Shown here: positions 38,725 through 47,735 of the stretch, piece after piece
How the letters are laid out: every line of letters begins with the position of its first letter
How positions within the stretch are numbered: position 1 is the first letter of the stretch
Origin: Neoroseomonas eburnea
GTDB taxonomy: Bacteria; Pseudomonadota; Alphaproteobacteria; Acetobacterales; Acetobacteraceae
Direction of reading: 5' to 3'
Length of the DNA: 64,000 bases
Assembly: GCF_018129005.1 (NCBI RefSeq)
Contig: NZ_JAAEDL010000021.1
Location: forward strand, 1-64,000
The notes under the pieces: generated by a model
What the model saw: only the letters and a program-made list of their open reading frames with translations
What the model was told of the DNA's origin: nothing
The model's database searches: none
Position numbers and translations under genes: made by a program

Positions 38725-39714
38725 ATGACGAACGTGACCCGCCGCCTCCTGCTCGGCGCCGCGCTGGCCGCCCCGGGCATCGCCCGCGCCGAGGATTTCC
38801 CCACCCGCTCGCTGCGCCTTGTCGTCCCCTTCCCGCCCGGCGGGGCGGCCGACATCACCGCGCGCCTGGTCGCCGAGCGCATGACGCCGCTGCTCCGCGG
38901 GCAGCCGGTCGTGATCGACAACCGCCCCGGCGCAGGCGGCAACATCGCCGGCGAGGTCGTGGCGCGCAGCACGCCGGACGGCTACACGCTCTTCCTCGGC
39001 GGCGCGACGATCCTCTGCGCGAACAAGTACCTCTACCGCAACGGCATGCCCTTCGACGGGCTGACGGATTTCGCGCACATCTCCCGCGTCTCGGTCGGCA
39101 CGACGCTGATGGTCGCGCGGGCCGACAAGCCCTGGCGGAACTTCCAGGACTTCGTCGCCGATGCGAAGCGACGGCCGGGGCAGATCACCGCCGGTTCCTC
39201 GGGCCTCGGCACGATCAGCCATCTCAGCCTGTCGAAGCTGATGCGCTCCGCGGATATCGACATCACCCACGTGCCCTATCGCGGCCTCTCCCCGAGCCTC
39301 AACGACCTGCTCGGCGGACAGGTGGACATCCTGTTCGACGGCATCCCGGCCCTCATCCCCCATGTGCGGGAGGGACGGCTGCGCGCGCTCGCCGTCGGCA
39401 GCCAGCAGCGGGTCACCTATGTCCCGGGGCTTGAGCAGACGCCGGGCATGGCGGAACTGCTGCCGGGCTCCGGCATGGACATGGAATTCTGGTACTGCAT
39501 TTCCGGTGCAGCGGGCACGCCGGCGCCGGTCATGCTGGCGCTGCATCGCGCGACGGTCGGCGCCGTGCGTCGGCCCGACTACCGCGAGAAGCTGATGCCG
39601 CTCGGCTTCACGCCGGTCTGGGATGAGAGCCCCGACACCCTCGCCGCCTTCATCCGCAGCCAGGCTCCGGTGTGGAGGGACCTGGTCGCGCTCTCGGGTG
39701 CGCGGCTCGATTGA
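38725..39714 (+). CDS. Tripartite tricarboxylate transporter receptor (Bug family)
   Basis: A 329-residue periplasmic solute receptor. A Tat-like signal (RRLLLGAALAAPGIARAED) is followed by the Bug hallmarks RLVVPFPPGGAADITARLV, VIDNRPGAGGNIAGEVVA and PDGYTLFLGG. It would capture a carboxylate or aromatic acid for uptake; no TctA/TctB membrane partners are in the window. AGGGAG nine bases before ATG 38725 fixes the start (an earlier in-frame ATG at 38689 lies just past the hairpin). Likely the uptake arm of the LysR-controlled operon. Confidence 0.92.
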   Translation: MTNVTRRLLLGAALAAPGIARAEDFPTRSLRLVVPFPPGGAADITARLVAERMTPLLRGQPVVIDNRPGAGGNIAGEVVARSTPDGYTLFLGGATILCANKYLYRNGMPFDGLTDFAHISRVSVGTTLMVARADKPWRNFQDFVADAKRRPGQITAGSSGLGTISHLSLSKLMRSADIDITHVPYRGLSPSLNDLLGGQVDILFDGIPALIPHVREGRLRALAVGSQQRVTYVPGLEQTPGMAELLPGSGMDMEFWYCISGAAGTPAPVMLALHRATVGAVRRPDYREKLMPLGFTPVWDESPDTLAAFIRSQAPVWRDLVALSGARLD

Positions 39715-40099
39715 GGCGAGCCAGACGCTCGCACTGTCGTTGCCCTGGGGGCAGCCCCTGCGGGGCTGGGCTGGCTGTGGTTGCGGGGCCGACAAGCAAC
39801 GGCCCGCTGCCTCCGATGGGCAGCCGCGGGCATGCCCGCGCCATGCCGCGCCGCGATTGCTGACAACAGGGCGGCTCCCCGGGGGCTGGAGCGTTGCGTA
39901 GGTGGCCGCTGCGGCCGGCTCGGCGCGCCATCGAAGGTGGGCCGGCAGGGTGATGCCTCGTGGATCACGCTTCGCCCTGCGCCGGAATTCCCCTCTCAAG
40001 CTCGCTCATATTTATTGCCGCACCTCGATGCGATCTCGTATCGTCACGCATGAAGGTCTTGTAACCCACGGTCGGGTGGGAACGCCGTGTGGGGACGCC
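39715..40099. other. Spacer between the Bug receptor and the dioxygenase operon
   Basis: About 385 bp. A small hairpin (CAGCCCC/GGGGCTG, 39752-39768) may end the upstream operon. The stretch 40005-40075 is more AT-rich and is the likely promoter region of the next operon. No gene seen. Confidence 0.5.
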
Positions 40100-41953
40100 A
40101 TGGCAGCATCGCTGACGGATCGTCTTCTGGCTTGGCTTGCTTCGGCGACAAGTCGCTCGCGGCCCTGGTACCATTGGCCGTTCCTTGTCGCAGTCCCGAT
40201 CATCGTCGGTCACCGCGTCACCATGCGGCGCGAGAATCTGACGGACATGGAAACGGAGCCGCCGCGCGTTTCCCCGCCGGCGGGGTTCGACGTGCGTGGC
40301 ATGCGGACGGCGGATGGCTCGTTCAATGACCTCGCACAGCCCTGGATGGGCATGGCCGGCGCGCGCTTCGGGCGCAACATGCCGATCGCCGATGTCTTCG
40401 GCGAGCGTGCACCGGAGCTCTTCGAACCCAGCCCGCGTCTGATCAGCAATGAGCTGCTGGCGCGGCGGGAATTCGTGCCCGTGCCGCACCTGAACCTCCT
40501 GGCTGCGGCCTGGATCCAGTTCATGGTGCATGACTGGTTGAGCCACGGCTCCAACGACAAGGAAGCCACCCCGCACGACGTGCCGCTGCCGCCGGGCGAT
40601 ACCTGGCCGGAAGGTCGGATGGCCGTGCTGCCGACCGACCCCGATCCGCCGAATGCCACCGATGCCGGGCGACCGACGGCCTACACCAATGTCGAGACGA
40701 GCTGGTGGGACGCGTCGCAGATCTACGGATCCTCCCAGGCGCGACAGGACCTGGTGCGGCGCGACCCCGCGACGGGCCTGGCGCGCGCCGACGGCAAGCT
40801 CCATCTCGAGCCGAACGGGCTGCTGCCGATCGAGGATCGAACGCTCCGCGGCAAGGCGAGCCCCCATCTCGAACTGGCCGGCGTGAACGGCAACTGGTGG
40901 ATCGGCCTGTCGGTCCTGCACACGCTCTTTGCGCGGGAGCACAACGCGATCGTGGATCGCCTGCGCATCGACCATCCGGACAAGGACGGCGAGTGGCTGT
41001 TCCAGAAGGCACGGCTGGCGAATGCGGCCCTCCTGGCGAAGATCCACACCGTCGAGTGGACGCCGGCGCTGATGAACTCGCCGGAAGGCCGCATGGCGAT
41101 GCGCGGCAATTTCTGGGGCCTGCTCGGCGAGGCGTACAATCGCGCCCATGGGCGTGTCGGACAGGGCGAGATCCTGTCGGGCATACCCGGATCGCCGGCC
41201 GACCATCACACCGCGCCCTACGCGATGACGGAGGAGTTCGCGGCGGTCTACCGGCTGCACTCGCTGATGCCCGACGAATTCTCCTTCCGCCGCAGCTTCG
41301 ACGATTCCGAGGCCTTCCGCCGCGATCTGCCCAAGGTCGCCGGCGGCCAGGCGCGGGAGATCCACGAGCAACTGCCGTTCGACGACGTCGTCTACTCGCT
41401 AGCGACCAGCCATCCGGGGGCGCTGGTGCTGCACAACTTCCCGAACGGGCTGCGCCGCCTGGACCGGCTCGACGAGCATGGCGTGCATCTCGACATCGCG
41501 ACCGTGGATATCCTGCGCGACCGGGAGCGCGGCGTGCCGCGATATTGCGCCTTCCGCCGCCGTATCCAGGCCCATGTGCCGCGGGACTTCGACGAGCTGA
41601 CCGACAACCCCGACTGGCAGCGCGAGCTCCGGGCGATCTATGGCAGCGTGGAGAAGGTGGACCTGCAGGTCGGCATGATGGCCGAGAGCCAGAACAGCCG
41701 CTATGGCACGCCGCCCGGCTTCGGCTTCTCCGATACCGCCTTCCGCATCTTCATCCTGATGGCGTCGCGCCGGCTCAAGAGCGACCGCTTCTTCACCGAC
41801 GACTTCCGGCCGGAGGTCTACACGCCGGCCGGCTTCGACTGGGTGCGCGACAACTCCCTGCGCACCGTGTTCGAGCGCCATTGCCCGGCGCTGCGCACGC
41901 ATTTCGCCGATGCGCGCAACGTGTTCTTCCCCTGGGCGCGCGGCGGGGGGTGA
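40100..41953 (+). CDS. Animal-type haem peroxidase, cyclooxygenase/alpha-dioxygenase-like
   Basis: A 617-residue member of the peroxidase-cyclooxygenase superfamily. The distal His144 is in AWIQFMVHDWLSHG. The proximal site reads YRLHSLMPDEF, giving His387 as haem ligand and Tyr384 three residues before it, the same Tyr-x-x-His spacing as the radical-forming Tyr and proximal His of prostaglandin H synthase and plant alpha-dioxygenase. TLFAREHNAIVDRLR and NNWW-like WWIGLSVLH blocks also match that group. This suggests a fatty-acid oxygenase rather than a halide peroxidase. One N-terminal hydrophobic stretch (WPFLVAVPIIVGH) may tether it to membrane. Start at ATG 40100; earlier open sequence is not coding-like. 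It heads a five-gene unit with 3-bp to overlapping spacings. Confidence 0.88.
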   Translation: MAASLTDRLLAWLASATSRSRPWYHWPFLVAVPIIVGHRVTMRRENLTDMETEPPRVSPPAGFDVRGMRTADGSFNDLAQPWMGMAGARFGRNMPIADVFGERAPELFEPSPRLISNELLARREFVPVPHLNLLAAAWIQFMVHDWLSHGSNDKEATPHDVPLPPGDTWPEGRMAVLPTDPDPPNATDAGRPTAYTNVETSWWDASQIYGSSQARQDLVRRDPATGLARADGKLHLEPNGLLPIEDRTLRGKASPHLELAGVNGNWWIGLSVLHTLFAREHNAIVDRLRIDHPDKDGEWLFQKARLANAALLAKIHTVEWTPALMNSPEGRMAMRGNFWGLLGEAYNRAHGRVGQGEILSGIPGSPADHHTAPYAMTEEFAAVYRLHSLMPDEFSFRRSFDDSEAFRRDLPKVAGGQAREIHEQLPFDDVVYSLATSHPGALVLHNFPNGLRRLDRLDEHGVHLDIATVDILRDRERGVPRYCAFRRRIQAHVPRDFDELTDNPDWQRELRAIYGSVEKVDLQVGMMAESQNSRYGTPPGFGFSDTAFRIFILMASRRLKSDRFFTDDFRPEVYTPAGFDWVRDNSLRTVFERHCPALRTHFADARNVFFPWARGGG

Positions 41954-41956
41954 GCC

Positions 41957-42862
41957 ATGGGGCGCGCGATCCGGCTGCCGTGGCTCGCAGACCTCCTGGT
42001 CTGCGACGACCCTGCGGGCATTGCGGCGCTCGCGGCCGAGCCGCGGCTCGATCGCCGCTTCAGCGCGTCCGGCCCGCTGCTCAACCGGCTGCTGGCCGGC
42101 CGCATCCGCCGCGTTCTGGTTCTGGACGGCAGGCCGCTTCCGCCCGTCGCACCGCGCGACGAGGACGGTGGCGCCCCGGCGCGGCAACTGCTGGAGGCAA
42201 CGGTCACGGCGCGCGCGGCCGAGGCACCCTGCGATCCGGGGACGCTCGACCGTCTCGCGGAAGGCGTGCTGCACGGGGCGGATCGCGCGGCGTTCGGTCC
42301 GGTGGCGCAGACCGCGATCGGGCGCCTGTTCCGCCCTGACTTCGCCGGCACCGCGGACACCTGGCAGGCTGCACTGCTCCTCGATGCCGCGGTGCGCAGC
42401 TTCAATCCGCTCCGCCGCCTGCGCTGGAGGCTCGACGGCAGCATCGAGGCGGCGCGCGCAAGCCTCGCCGAGGCGGTGGCGCGGGACCCGGCGGCGCTGC
42501 ATGCGGTCGGCATCGCCGTGCACCATCTGGTGGAGTCATTCGTGCGCATGGCCGCGCTGGCGGCGGGACCGGCTGCACTGCGGAGCGTGGCGGGACCGGA
42601 GGCCGCATCGCGCTGCCTCGTCGCGCCCGCGCGCGTGCTGCGCCGGGCCGAGGCCATGGGCGAGACCGCCCAGGGTGCGTTCCGCCCCGGCACCCTCGTG
42701 CTGCTCGACCTCGAGGCAGCGCGCACCCGCAGCTCGCGGCGGGACATCGCCTTCCTGACCGGCGCCTGGAGCGCCTGCCCGGCCCATGCCTGGGTGCCGG
42801 CCCTGCTGGCGGCGGTGTGGGAACGCGCGAGCGCGATGACCTTGACCGAGGCGCGGTCATGA
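41957..42862 (+). CDS. Short P450-like protein of unknown function
   Basis: A 301-residue protein I cannot place firmly. Its last third follows the order of P450 landmarks: CLVAPARVLRRAEAMGE (as in the Pro-x-x-x-x-Arg meander before the sheet), AFRPGTLVLLDLEAARTR (as the PxGTxVxLxxxAANRD strand) and FLTGAWSACPAHAWV, where Cys274 could be the thiolate ligand, although the Phe-to-Cys spacing is one longer than in ordinary P450s. The N-terminal half of a normal 400-500-residue P450 is missing or unrecognisable. It starts 3 bp after the dioxygenase gene and overlaps the reductase gene by ATGA, so it must work with them. Alternatively it is an unrelated helical protein. Confidence 0.6.
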   Translation: MGRAIRLPWLADLLVCDDPAGIAALAAEPRLDRRFSASGPLLNRLLAGRIRRVLVLDGRPLPPVAPRDEDGGAPARQLLEATVTARAAEAPCDPGTLDRLAEGVLHGADRAAFGPVAQTAIGRLFRPDFAGTADTWQAALLLDAAVRSFNPLRRLRWRLDGSIEAARASLAEAVARDPAALHAVGIAVHHLVESFVRMAALAAGPAALRSVAGPEAASRCLVAPARVLRRAEAMGETAQGAFRPGTLVLLDLEAARTRSSRRDIAFLTGAWSACPAHAWVPALLAAVWERASAMTLTEARS

Positions 42863-44241
42863 GCGCCGCCTCCCTCGCCGCCAAGGGGCCGACGGCCGAC
42901 GAGGCCGATCCCATCTTCGCGCCGCTGCGCTTCCGCAACCTGACGGTGAAGAACCGCGTCTTCCGTTCCAACATCTCCGGCCGCTTCGACAACGAGGACG
43001 GATCGCTGACCCAGACACGCATCAACTGGGAGAGCCGCTTCGCCCGGGGCGGCGTCGGCGCGATCATTTCCTCCTATGTCCCGGTGGCGATGGAGGGGCG
43101 CATCATCGCGGGCTACGCCACCATCCACAGGGACGAGTTCATCCCGCTCTGGCAGAAGCTCGGGGAGGCGGTGCATGCCTTCGACTGCCACTTCATCCTC
43201 CAGCTCAGCCATTCCGGCCGGCAGATGGACCTGCCCGGCATCCACAACCAGGACCGCCCGGCGCCGAGCGCGACCGGCCGCAAGGAATCCCTTCACGGCT
43301 TCCTCTGCCGCGCGATGGGCACCGGGGAGATAGAACGCCTGGTCGCCGCCTTTGCCCGCGCTGCCTGGCGGGCGAGGGAGGCCGGGCTCGACGGGGTGGA
43401 GCTGCACGCGGCGAACGGCTACCTGTTCACGCAGTTCCTCAGCTCCGGGATCAACGACCGGACGGACCGCTACGGCGGCTCGCTGACCAACCGTGCGCGG
43501 TTCCTGCTCGAGGTCATCGAGGCGATCCGCGCCAGAGTCGGCCGTGGCTTCCATCTGCAGGTCAAGCTCAGCGCGGTGGACCGCAACGACATCCTGCCCT
43601 GGGAAGGCAAGGGCAACACGCTGCAGGACACGATCGCCGTCGCGCGCTGGTGCGAGGCGGTCGGCGCGGATGCGATCCACGTCTCGACCGGCTCGCTCTT
43701 TCCGCACCCGCTGAACCCGCCTGGCGAGCTGCCTCTCGAGGTGCTGGCGGTGACCTACGACGCGATGATCTCTTCGGGCATCGACGGGTTCCGCAACTTC
43801 CTCTTCTTTCGCTACCCGGCATTGCGGCCGCTGTTCCGCTGGCTCTGGTTCCGCCACAAGCGTGGCCGGCCGAACGAGGCGATCAGCATCGACGAGGCGC
43901 GGGCGATCCGCGCCGCCGTCTCCATCCCGGTGATCAGCACGGGCGGCTACCAGAGCGCATCCGTCGTGCGTGCCGGGCTTGCCTCCGGGGCGTTCGACGC
44001 GGTGGCGATCGCGCGTTCCCTCGTTGCCAATCCCGACCTGCCGCAGCACTGGCGGGCGGGGCGCGAGCGGCCCGAGCGGCCCTGCACCTATTGCAACAAG
44101 TGCCTGATGAACGCGCCGAAGAACCCCATGGGCTGCTACGAGGAATCGCGCTTCCCGAGCCGCGAGGCAATGCTCGAGGAGATCGTCTCGGTCTATCGCC
44201 CGCGGCCGGCGCTGCGCGTGCCCCGGCCGTCGGAGCCCTAG
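42859..44241 (+). CDS. Old-Yellow-Enzyme-family NADH:flavin oxidoreductase
   Basis: A 460-residue FMN TIM-barrel reductase without the C-terminal FAD/NAD domains. Landmarks: APLRFRNLTVKNRVFRSNI, HFILQLSHSGRQMDLP, VELHAANGYLFTQFLSSGIN, DRTDRYGGSLTNRARFLLEV, and VISTGGYQSASVVRAGLASG. A C-terminal Cys set (CTYCNKCLMNAPKNPMGC) could bind an Fe-S cluster. An insertion at about 300-345 (FRNFLFFRYPALRPLFRWL) is hydrophobic and unusual, perhaps a membrane-association helix for a lipid substrate. ATG 42859 overlaps the P450-like stop (ATGA). In this company a role like that of plant 12-oxophytodienoate reductase is conceivable, but is inference. Confidence 0.9.
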   Translation: MSAASLAAKGPTADEADPIFAPLRFRNLTVKNRVFRSNISGRFDNEDGSLTQTRINWESRFARGGVGAIISSYVPVAMEGRIIAGYATIHRDEFIPLWQKLGEAVHAFDCHFILQLSHSGRQMDLPGIHNQDRPAPSATGRKESLHGFLCRAMGTGEIERLVAAFARAAWRAREAGLDGVELHAANGYLFTQFLSSGINDRTDRYGGSLTNRARFLLEVIEAIRARVGRGFHLQVKLSAVDRNDILPWEGKGNTLQDTIAVARWCEAVGADAIHVSTGSLFPHPLNPPGELPLEVLAVTYDAMISSGIDGFRNFLFFRYPALRPLFRWLWFRHKRGRPNEAISIDEARAIRAAVSIPVISTGGYQSASVVRAGLASGAFDAVAIARSLVANPDLPQHWRAGRERPERPCTYCNKCLMNAPKNPMGCYEESRFPSREAMLEEIVSVYRPRPALRVPRPSEP

Positions 44242-44243
44242 CC

Positions 44244-45857
44244 ATGCCGCGCGCCGCCCCCGTCACCGCGGTGGAGATGGCGCTGGCGAGGCGCCGCCGC
44301 CTGACCCTGCCGTTGGGCCTGCTGCTGCTGCTCGCGCTCATGCTCGGGCTGGCGGTGATCGCGATCGCGGCCTGGCATGGACCGCGCTTCCTGCGTGGCG
44401 ACCGCACGCCGACTTTCGCCAGCGAACTGGACCACTTCAAGTACGGCTCGATCGGCGCCGAGCGCGACAGCGGGATCCCCTACCTCGCCTGGCAGGCCCT
44501 GCCGCGCCTCTTTCCCGAGGTGTTCGGCGACGCGGCGCAGCAGGCGGCGGCGCGCGCAGGCGGGGAAGGCCCCTACGCAGTCTTTGGCTTCCTCTACGAG
44601 CCGGTCTCGGCCGGCAGCGCAGCGCCGCGCGACCTGCCCATCGGCATCGCCCGGCGGGAGGTGCGTGGGGTGGAGATGGTGTGGTTCAACTGCGCCGTCT
44701 GCCACACAGGCACGGTGCGGGAGAGGGAGGACGGGCCACGCCGCATCGTCGTGGGCATGACCTCGAACAACCTCGACTTCCACCGCTTCGTCGCCTTCGT
44801 CGTGTCCATCGCCGCAGACCCGCGCCTCGCCCCGGATCCGCTGCTCGAAGCGATCGAGGCGGGCGGGACGCGGCTCGGCCTGGTGGACCGGCTGCTCTGG
44901 CGCTTCGTCGTCGCGCCGAACCTGCGTGAGGGCCTGCTGGAACGCCGCGCGCAACTGGCGCCGCTGCTGGCCATGCAGCCGGCCTGGGGGCCTGGGCGGG
45001 TCGACACCTTCAACCCCTACAAGGTGGTGCAGCTTGGCCAGCGTGCCGGCAGCGGCGCGCCGGAACAGTGGATCGGCGCCGCCGATTTCCCGACGGTCTT
45101 CCACCAGCGCGAGCGGCAGGGCATGCAGCTGCACTGGGACGGCAACAACCCGTCGCTCGCCGAGCGGAACCTCTCCGCGGCCGTCGGCGCCGGCCTACGG
45201 CTCGACCGCGCGACCGAAGCCGACCATGCCTCCATCCGGCGCGTCGCGACCTGGCTGCTCGACCTGCCGGCGCCGCCGAGCCCCATGCGCGCGACGGCCG
45301 ATGCGGGGGCGGTGACGGAGGGGAGCAGGATCTACCGGCAGCATTGCGCCGCCTGCCACGGCCATCATGACGGCGCCCGCCACGTGTTCCGCGGCGACCG
45401 CCTGGGCCGCGTCACGCCCATCGCCGAAATCGCGACGGATCGCGCGCGGCTCGATTCCTACACGCCGGACTTCATGTCCATGCAGCACCGCGTCCTCGGC
45501 CTCACCGCCTTCGTCAAGACGGACGGCTACGCCAACCACCCGCTCGACGGGCTATGGCTGCGCGGCCCCTATCTGCACAACGGCTCGGTACCGACGCTCG
45601 AGGCCCTGCTGCTGCCCGCCGCGGAGCGACCCCGCTTCTTCCTGCGCGGCGACGACACGCTGGACCGTACGCGCGGCGGCTTCCGCTCCGAGACCTTCGA
45701 AACCGGGGAGGCTTGCCTGGAGGCGGCCCGGCGCACGCGCGGGCGCTTCTGCTTCGACACGCGCCAGCCCGGCAACGGAAATGGCGGCCACGACTACGGG
45801 ACGCGCCTCGGCCAGGCCGAACGCGACGCGTTGCTGGCGTATCTCAGGACGTTCTGA
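44244..45857 (+). CDS. Membrane-anchored di-haem cytochrome c (RoxA/peroxidase-like)
   Basis: A 537-residue periplasmic protein with one N-terminal anchor (about residues 20-45, LPLGLLLLLALMLGLAVIAI) and two haem c sites, C150-x-x-C153-H154 (NCAVCHTG) and C368-x-x-C371-H372 (HCAACHGH). Blocks such as FKYGSIGAERDSGIPYLAWQ, GPGRVDTFNPYK, LHWDGNNPSLAERNLSA and GPYLHNGSVPTLEALLLP resemble the MauG/RoxA group of di-haem enzymes, some of which are dioxygenases of unsaturated hydrocarbons. It may therefore be an oxygenase or an electron partner for the haem enzymes of the operon. It starts 2 bp after the reductase stop. Confidence 0.85.
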   Translation: MPRAAPVTAVEMALARRRRLTLPLGLLLLLALMLGLAVIAIAAWHGPRFLRGDRTPTFASELDHFKYGSIGAERDSGIPYLAWQALPRLFPEVFGDAAQQAAARAGGEGPYAVFGFLYEPVSAGSAAPRDLPIGIARREVRGVEMVWFNCAVCHTGTVREREDGPRRIVVGMTSNNLDFHRFVAFVVSIAADPRLAPDPLLEAIEAGGTRLGLVDRLLWRFVVAPNLREGLLERRAQLAPLLAMQPAWGPGRVDTFNPYKVVQLGQRAGSGAPEQWIGAADFPTVFHQRERQGMQLHWDGNNPSLAERNLSAAVGAGLRLDRATEADHASIRRVATWLLDLPAPPSPMRATADAGAVTEGSRIYRQHCAACHGHHDGARHVFRGDRLGRVTPIAEIATDRARLDSYTPDFMSMQHRVLGLTAFVKTDGYANHPLDGLWLRGPYLHNGSVPTLEALLLPAAERPRFFLRGDDTLDRTRGGFRSETFETGEACLEAARRTRGRFCFDTRQPGNGNGGHDYGTRLGQAERDALLAYLRTF

Positions 45858-45884
45858 CGGGATGTGGGCAAGGAGGAGACGCAG

Positions 45885-46319
45885 GTGGACCAGACGCTCA
45901 GCCTGGGTTGGATGCAGAGCGAGGCCGCGGCGCGACGCGCCGCCTTCCGTCGCGTCCTCGGTGTCAATCTGGTGCTGCAGGGGGTGATCGGCGTCGCGGC
46001 GGTCCTGGCGCCGGGCTGGCTCTCGGCGCTCCTCGGGCTCGGCGGGACGCTGCAGCCGGGCTGGGTGAGCGCCTGGGGCGGGATGCTCCTGCTGGTGGCC
46101 GCGCTCTACCTGCCGGGCTACCAGGAGCCGGCACGGGCGCGGTGGCCCAATCTGGTTGGCATCCTGGGCCGGTTCGGCTTCGCGCTGCTCTACGTGGTCC
46201 TGGCGCTGGGCGGGGCCCCTGGCTTCCTGTGGCTCGCGGCCTTCGACCTCGGCTTCGGCGTGTCGTTGGCGATGCTTTACCTCTCGCTCGGCCGGGCCGA
46301 GCTGATGAGTCGGCCATAG
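45885..46319 (+). CDS. Small integral membrane protein
   Basis: A 144-residue protein with four hydrophobic helices (VNLVLQGVIGVAAVLAPGW, WGGMLLLVAALYLPGY, LGRFGFALLYVVLALGG and LWLAAFDLGFGVSLAMLYL). I do not recognise the family. AGGAGG at 45871-45876 is eight bases before GTG 45885 and favours that start over the in-frame GTG at 45864. It closes the dioxygenase operon, 27 bp after the di-haem cytochrome, so it could be an anchor or a lipid-handling partner. Confidence 0.75.
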   Translation: MDQTLSLGWMQSEAAARRAAFRRVLGVNLVLQGVIGVAAVLAPGWLSALLGLGGTLQPGWVSAWGGMLLLVAALYLPGYQEPARARWPNLVGILGRFGFALLYVVLALGGAPGFLWLAAFDLGFGVSLAMLYLSLGRAELMSRP

Positions 46320-46505
46320 GTCGTCCCCGGGGACGGCGAGATGCCGATCCCGAGGTGCCTGAACGAAGACCGCTCCAGGTGCCCGCGACACTCCCGTCGC
46401 GAGCCATCTGCCGACCTCTGCCAGCATGGCCTCGGCCGCCTCGACAGCCCCGCATGCCATGTCGCCGCGCCTTGCCGATAGCGTTGCCGACAAGGCGCGG
46501 CGGCA

Positions 46506-47381
46506 TCAGTCGGCCGCCATCAGCTTGTCCTGCGTTCTCGTGTCGAAGTCGCCGGCGTCGTGGCGTTCCCAGAGCTGGCTGGCCGGATCGCCCTGGACAC
46601 GGTTGACCATCCGTCCCCGCTGCACGGCCGGCCGCTCACCGATCATGTCGGCCCAACGCTGCACATGCCGGTAGGATTGCACGTCGAGGAACTCGGCGGC
46701 GCCGTAGAGCCAACCCTTTGCCAGCCCGCCATACCACGGCCAGATCGCCATGTCCGCGATAGTGTAGTCGGGACCTGCCACATAGGTGGTCTCGGCCAGG
46801 CGCCGGTCGAGCACGTCGAGCTGGCGCTTCACCTCCATCGCGAACCGATCGATCGGATATTCCATCTTCGTCGGGGCATAGGCGTAGAAGTGCCCGAAGC
46901 CACCGCCAAGGTAGGGTGCGCTGCCCATCTGCCAGAACAGCCAGGAGAGGCATTCCGCCCGCGCGGCGCCGTCGGTCGGCAGGAAGGCACCGAACTTCTC
47001 GGCGAGGTGGACGAGGATGGCGCCGGACTCGAATACCCTGACCGGCTTCGGTCCGCTGCGGTCGAGCAGAGCCGGGATCTTCGAGTTGGGGTTGACGGCG
47101 ACGAAGCCGCTGCCGAACTGCTGGCCTTCGCCGATGCGGATGAGCCACGCATCGTATTCCGCCCCCGCATGGCCGAGGGCCAGGAGTTCCTCGAGCATGA
47201 CAGTGACCTTCACGCCGTTCGGCGTGGCGAGCGAATAGAGCTGCAGGGGATGATGACCGATCGGCAGGTCCTTCTCGTGTGTCGGTCCCGCGACCGGCCG
47301 GTTGATGTTCGCGAATCGTCCGCCATTGGCTGTGTTCCAGCGCCAGATGCTGGGCGGGATGTACTCGGGTGACGTGCTCAT
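46506..47381 (-). CDS. yghU: YghU-like glutathione transferase / disulfide-bond oxidoreductase
   Basis: A 291-residue GST-fold protein of the YghU (Nu) class. The N-terminal extension YIPPSIWRWNTANGGRFANINRPVAGPTHE (shown here in two parts by function) is class-specific, then comes the thioredoxin-like domain (LYSLATPNGVKVTVMLEELL, VNPNSKIPALLD) and the helical domain (WLFWQMGSAPYLGGGFGHF, YTIADMAIWPWYGGL). The Thr/Asn residues in place of a catalytic Cys fit a class that binds two glutathiones and reduces disulfides. AGGAG eight bases upstream supports ATG 47381. Monocistronic as far as I can see. Confidence 0.92.
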   Translation of the reverse strand: MSTSPEYIPPSIWRWNTANGGRFANINRPVAGPTHEKDLPIGHHPLQLYSLATPNGVKVTVMLEELLALGHAGAEYDAWLIRIGEGQQFGSGFVAVNPNSKIPALLDRSGPKPVRVFESGAILVHLAEKFGAFLPTDGAARAECLSWLFWQMGSAPYLGGGFGHFYAYAPTKMEYPIDRFAMEVKRQLDVLDRRLAETTYVAGPDYTIADMAIWPWYGGLAKGWLYGAAEFLDVQSYRHVQRWADMIGERPAVQRGRMVNRVQGDPASQLWERHDAGDFDTRTQDKLMAAD

Positions 47382-47735
47382 CAAGCTCGCTCCTGGTGAT
47401 TGGCTGACAGGCAGCAGTGCCGCGAGGCAGGTGGGGGCGCTTCCGAGATCGCGCCAGGGGACGCGAAAGCGTGAACAGCGGTCCGCGCACGGGCTCACGC
47501 GACCATCGGATATGCTCGCATGCCGTTGCCCCGCGGCATCGGGGTTCTTCGGCGCGGGTGCGGGTGCGACACGGCCTGGGATGGCTCGATCCGCGTCATC
47601 GGCTTGGCCCCCTGACGTGCACTGGCTCGGCTGTGCGCCCGAAGCGATCTTTGCGGCGCATGGCGAGGCGGCGGCCGCTGCGATTCTGCGCATCCGGACG
47701 GCGATCGACGCCCATGTCAGGCCCGATGGAGGCGA
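47382..47735. other. Spacer between yghU and the radical SAM gene
   Basis: About 350 bp between two minus-strand genes. It should hold the yghU promoter. A plus-strand frame here has some protein-like composition (around 47600-47760) but runs antisense into the radical SAM gene and has no known motif, so I do not call it. Confidence 0.45.

Noticed and set aside
39752-39768. Hairpin CAGCCCC/GGGGCTG as terminator of the catabolic operon
   Set aside because: Only 7 bp and no T-run; kept as a note in the spacer entry rather than a called terminator.
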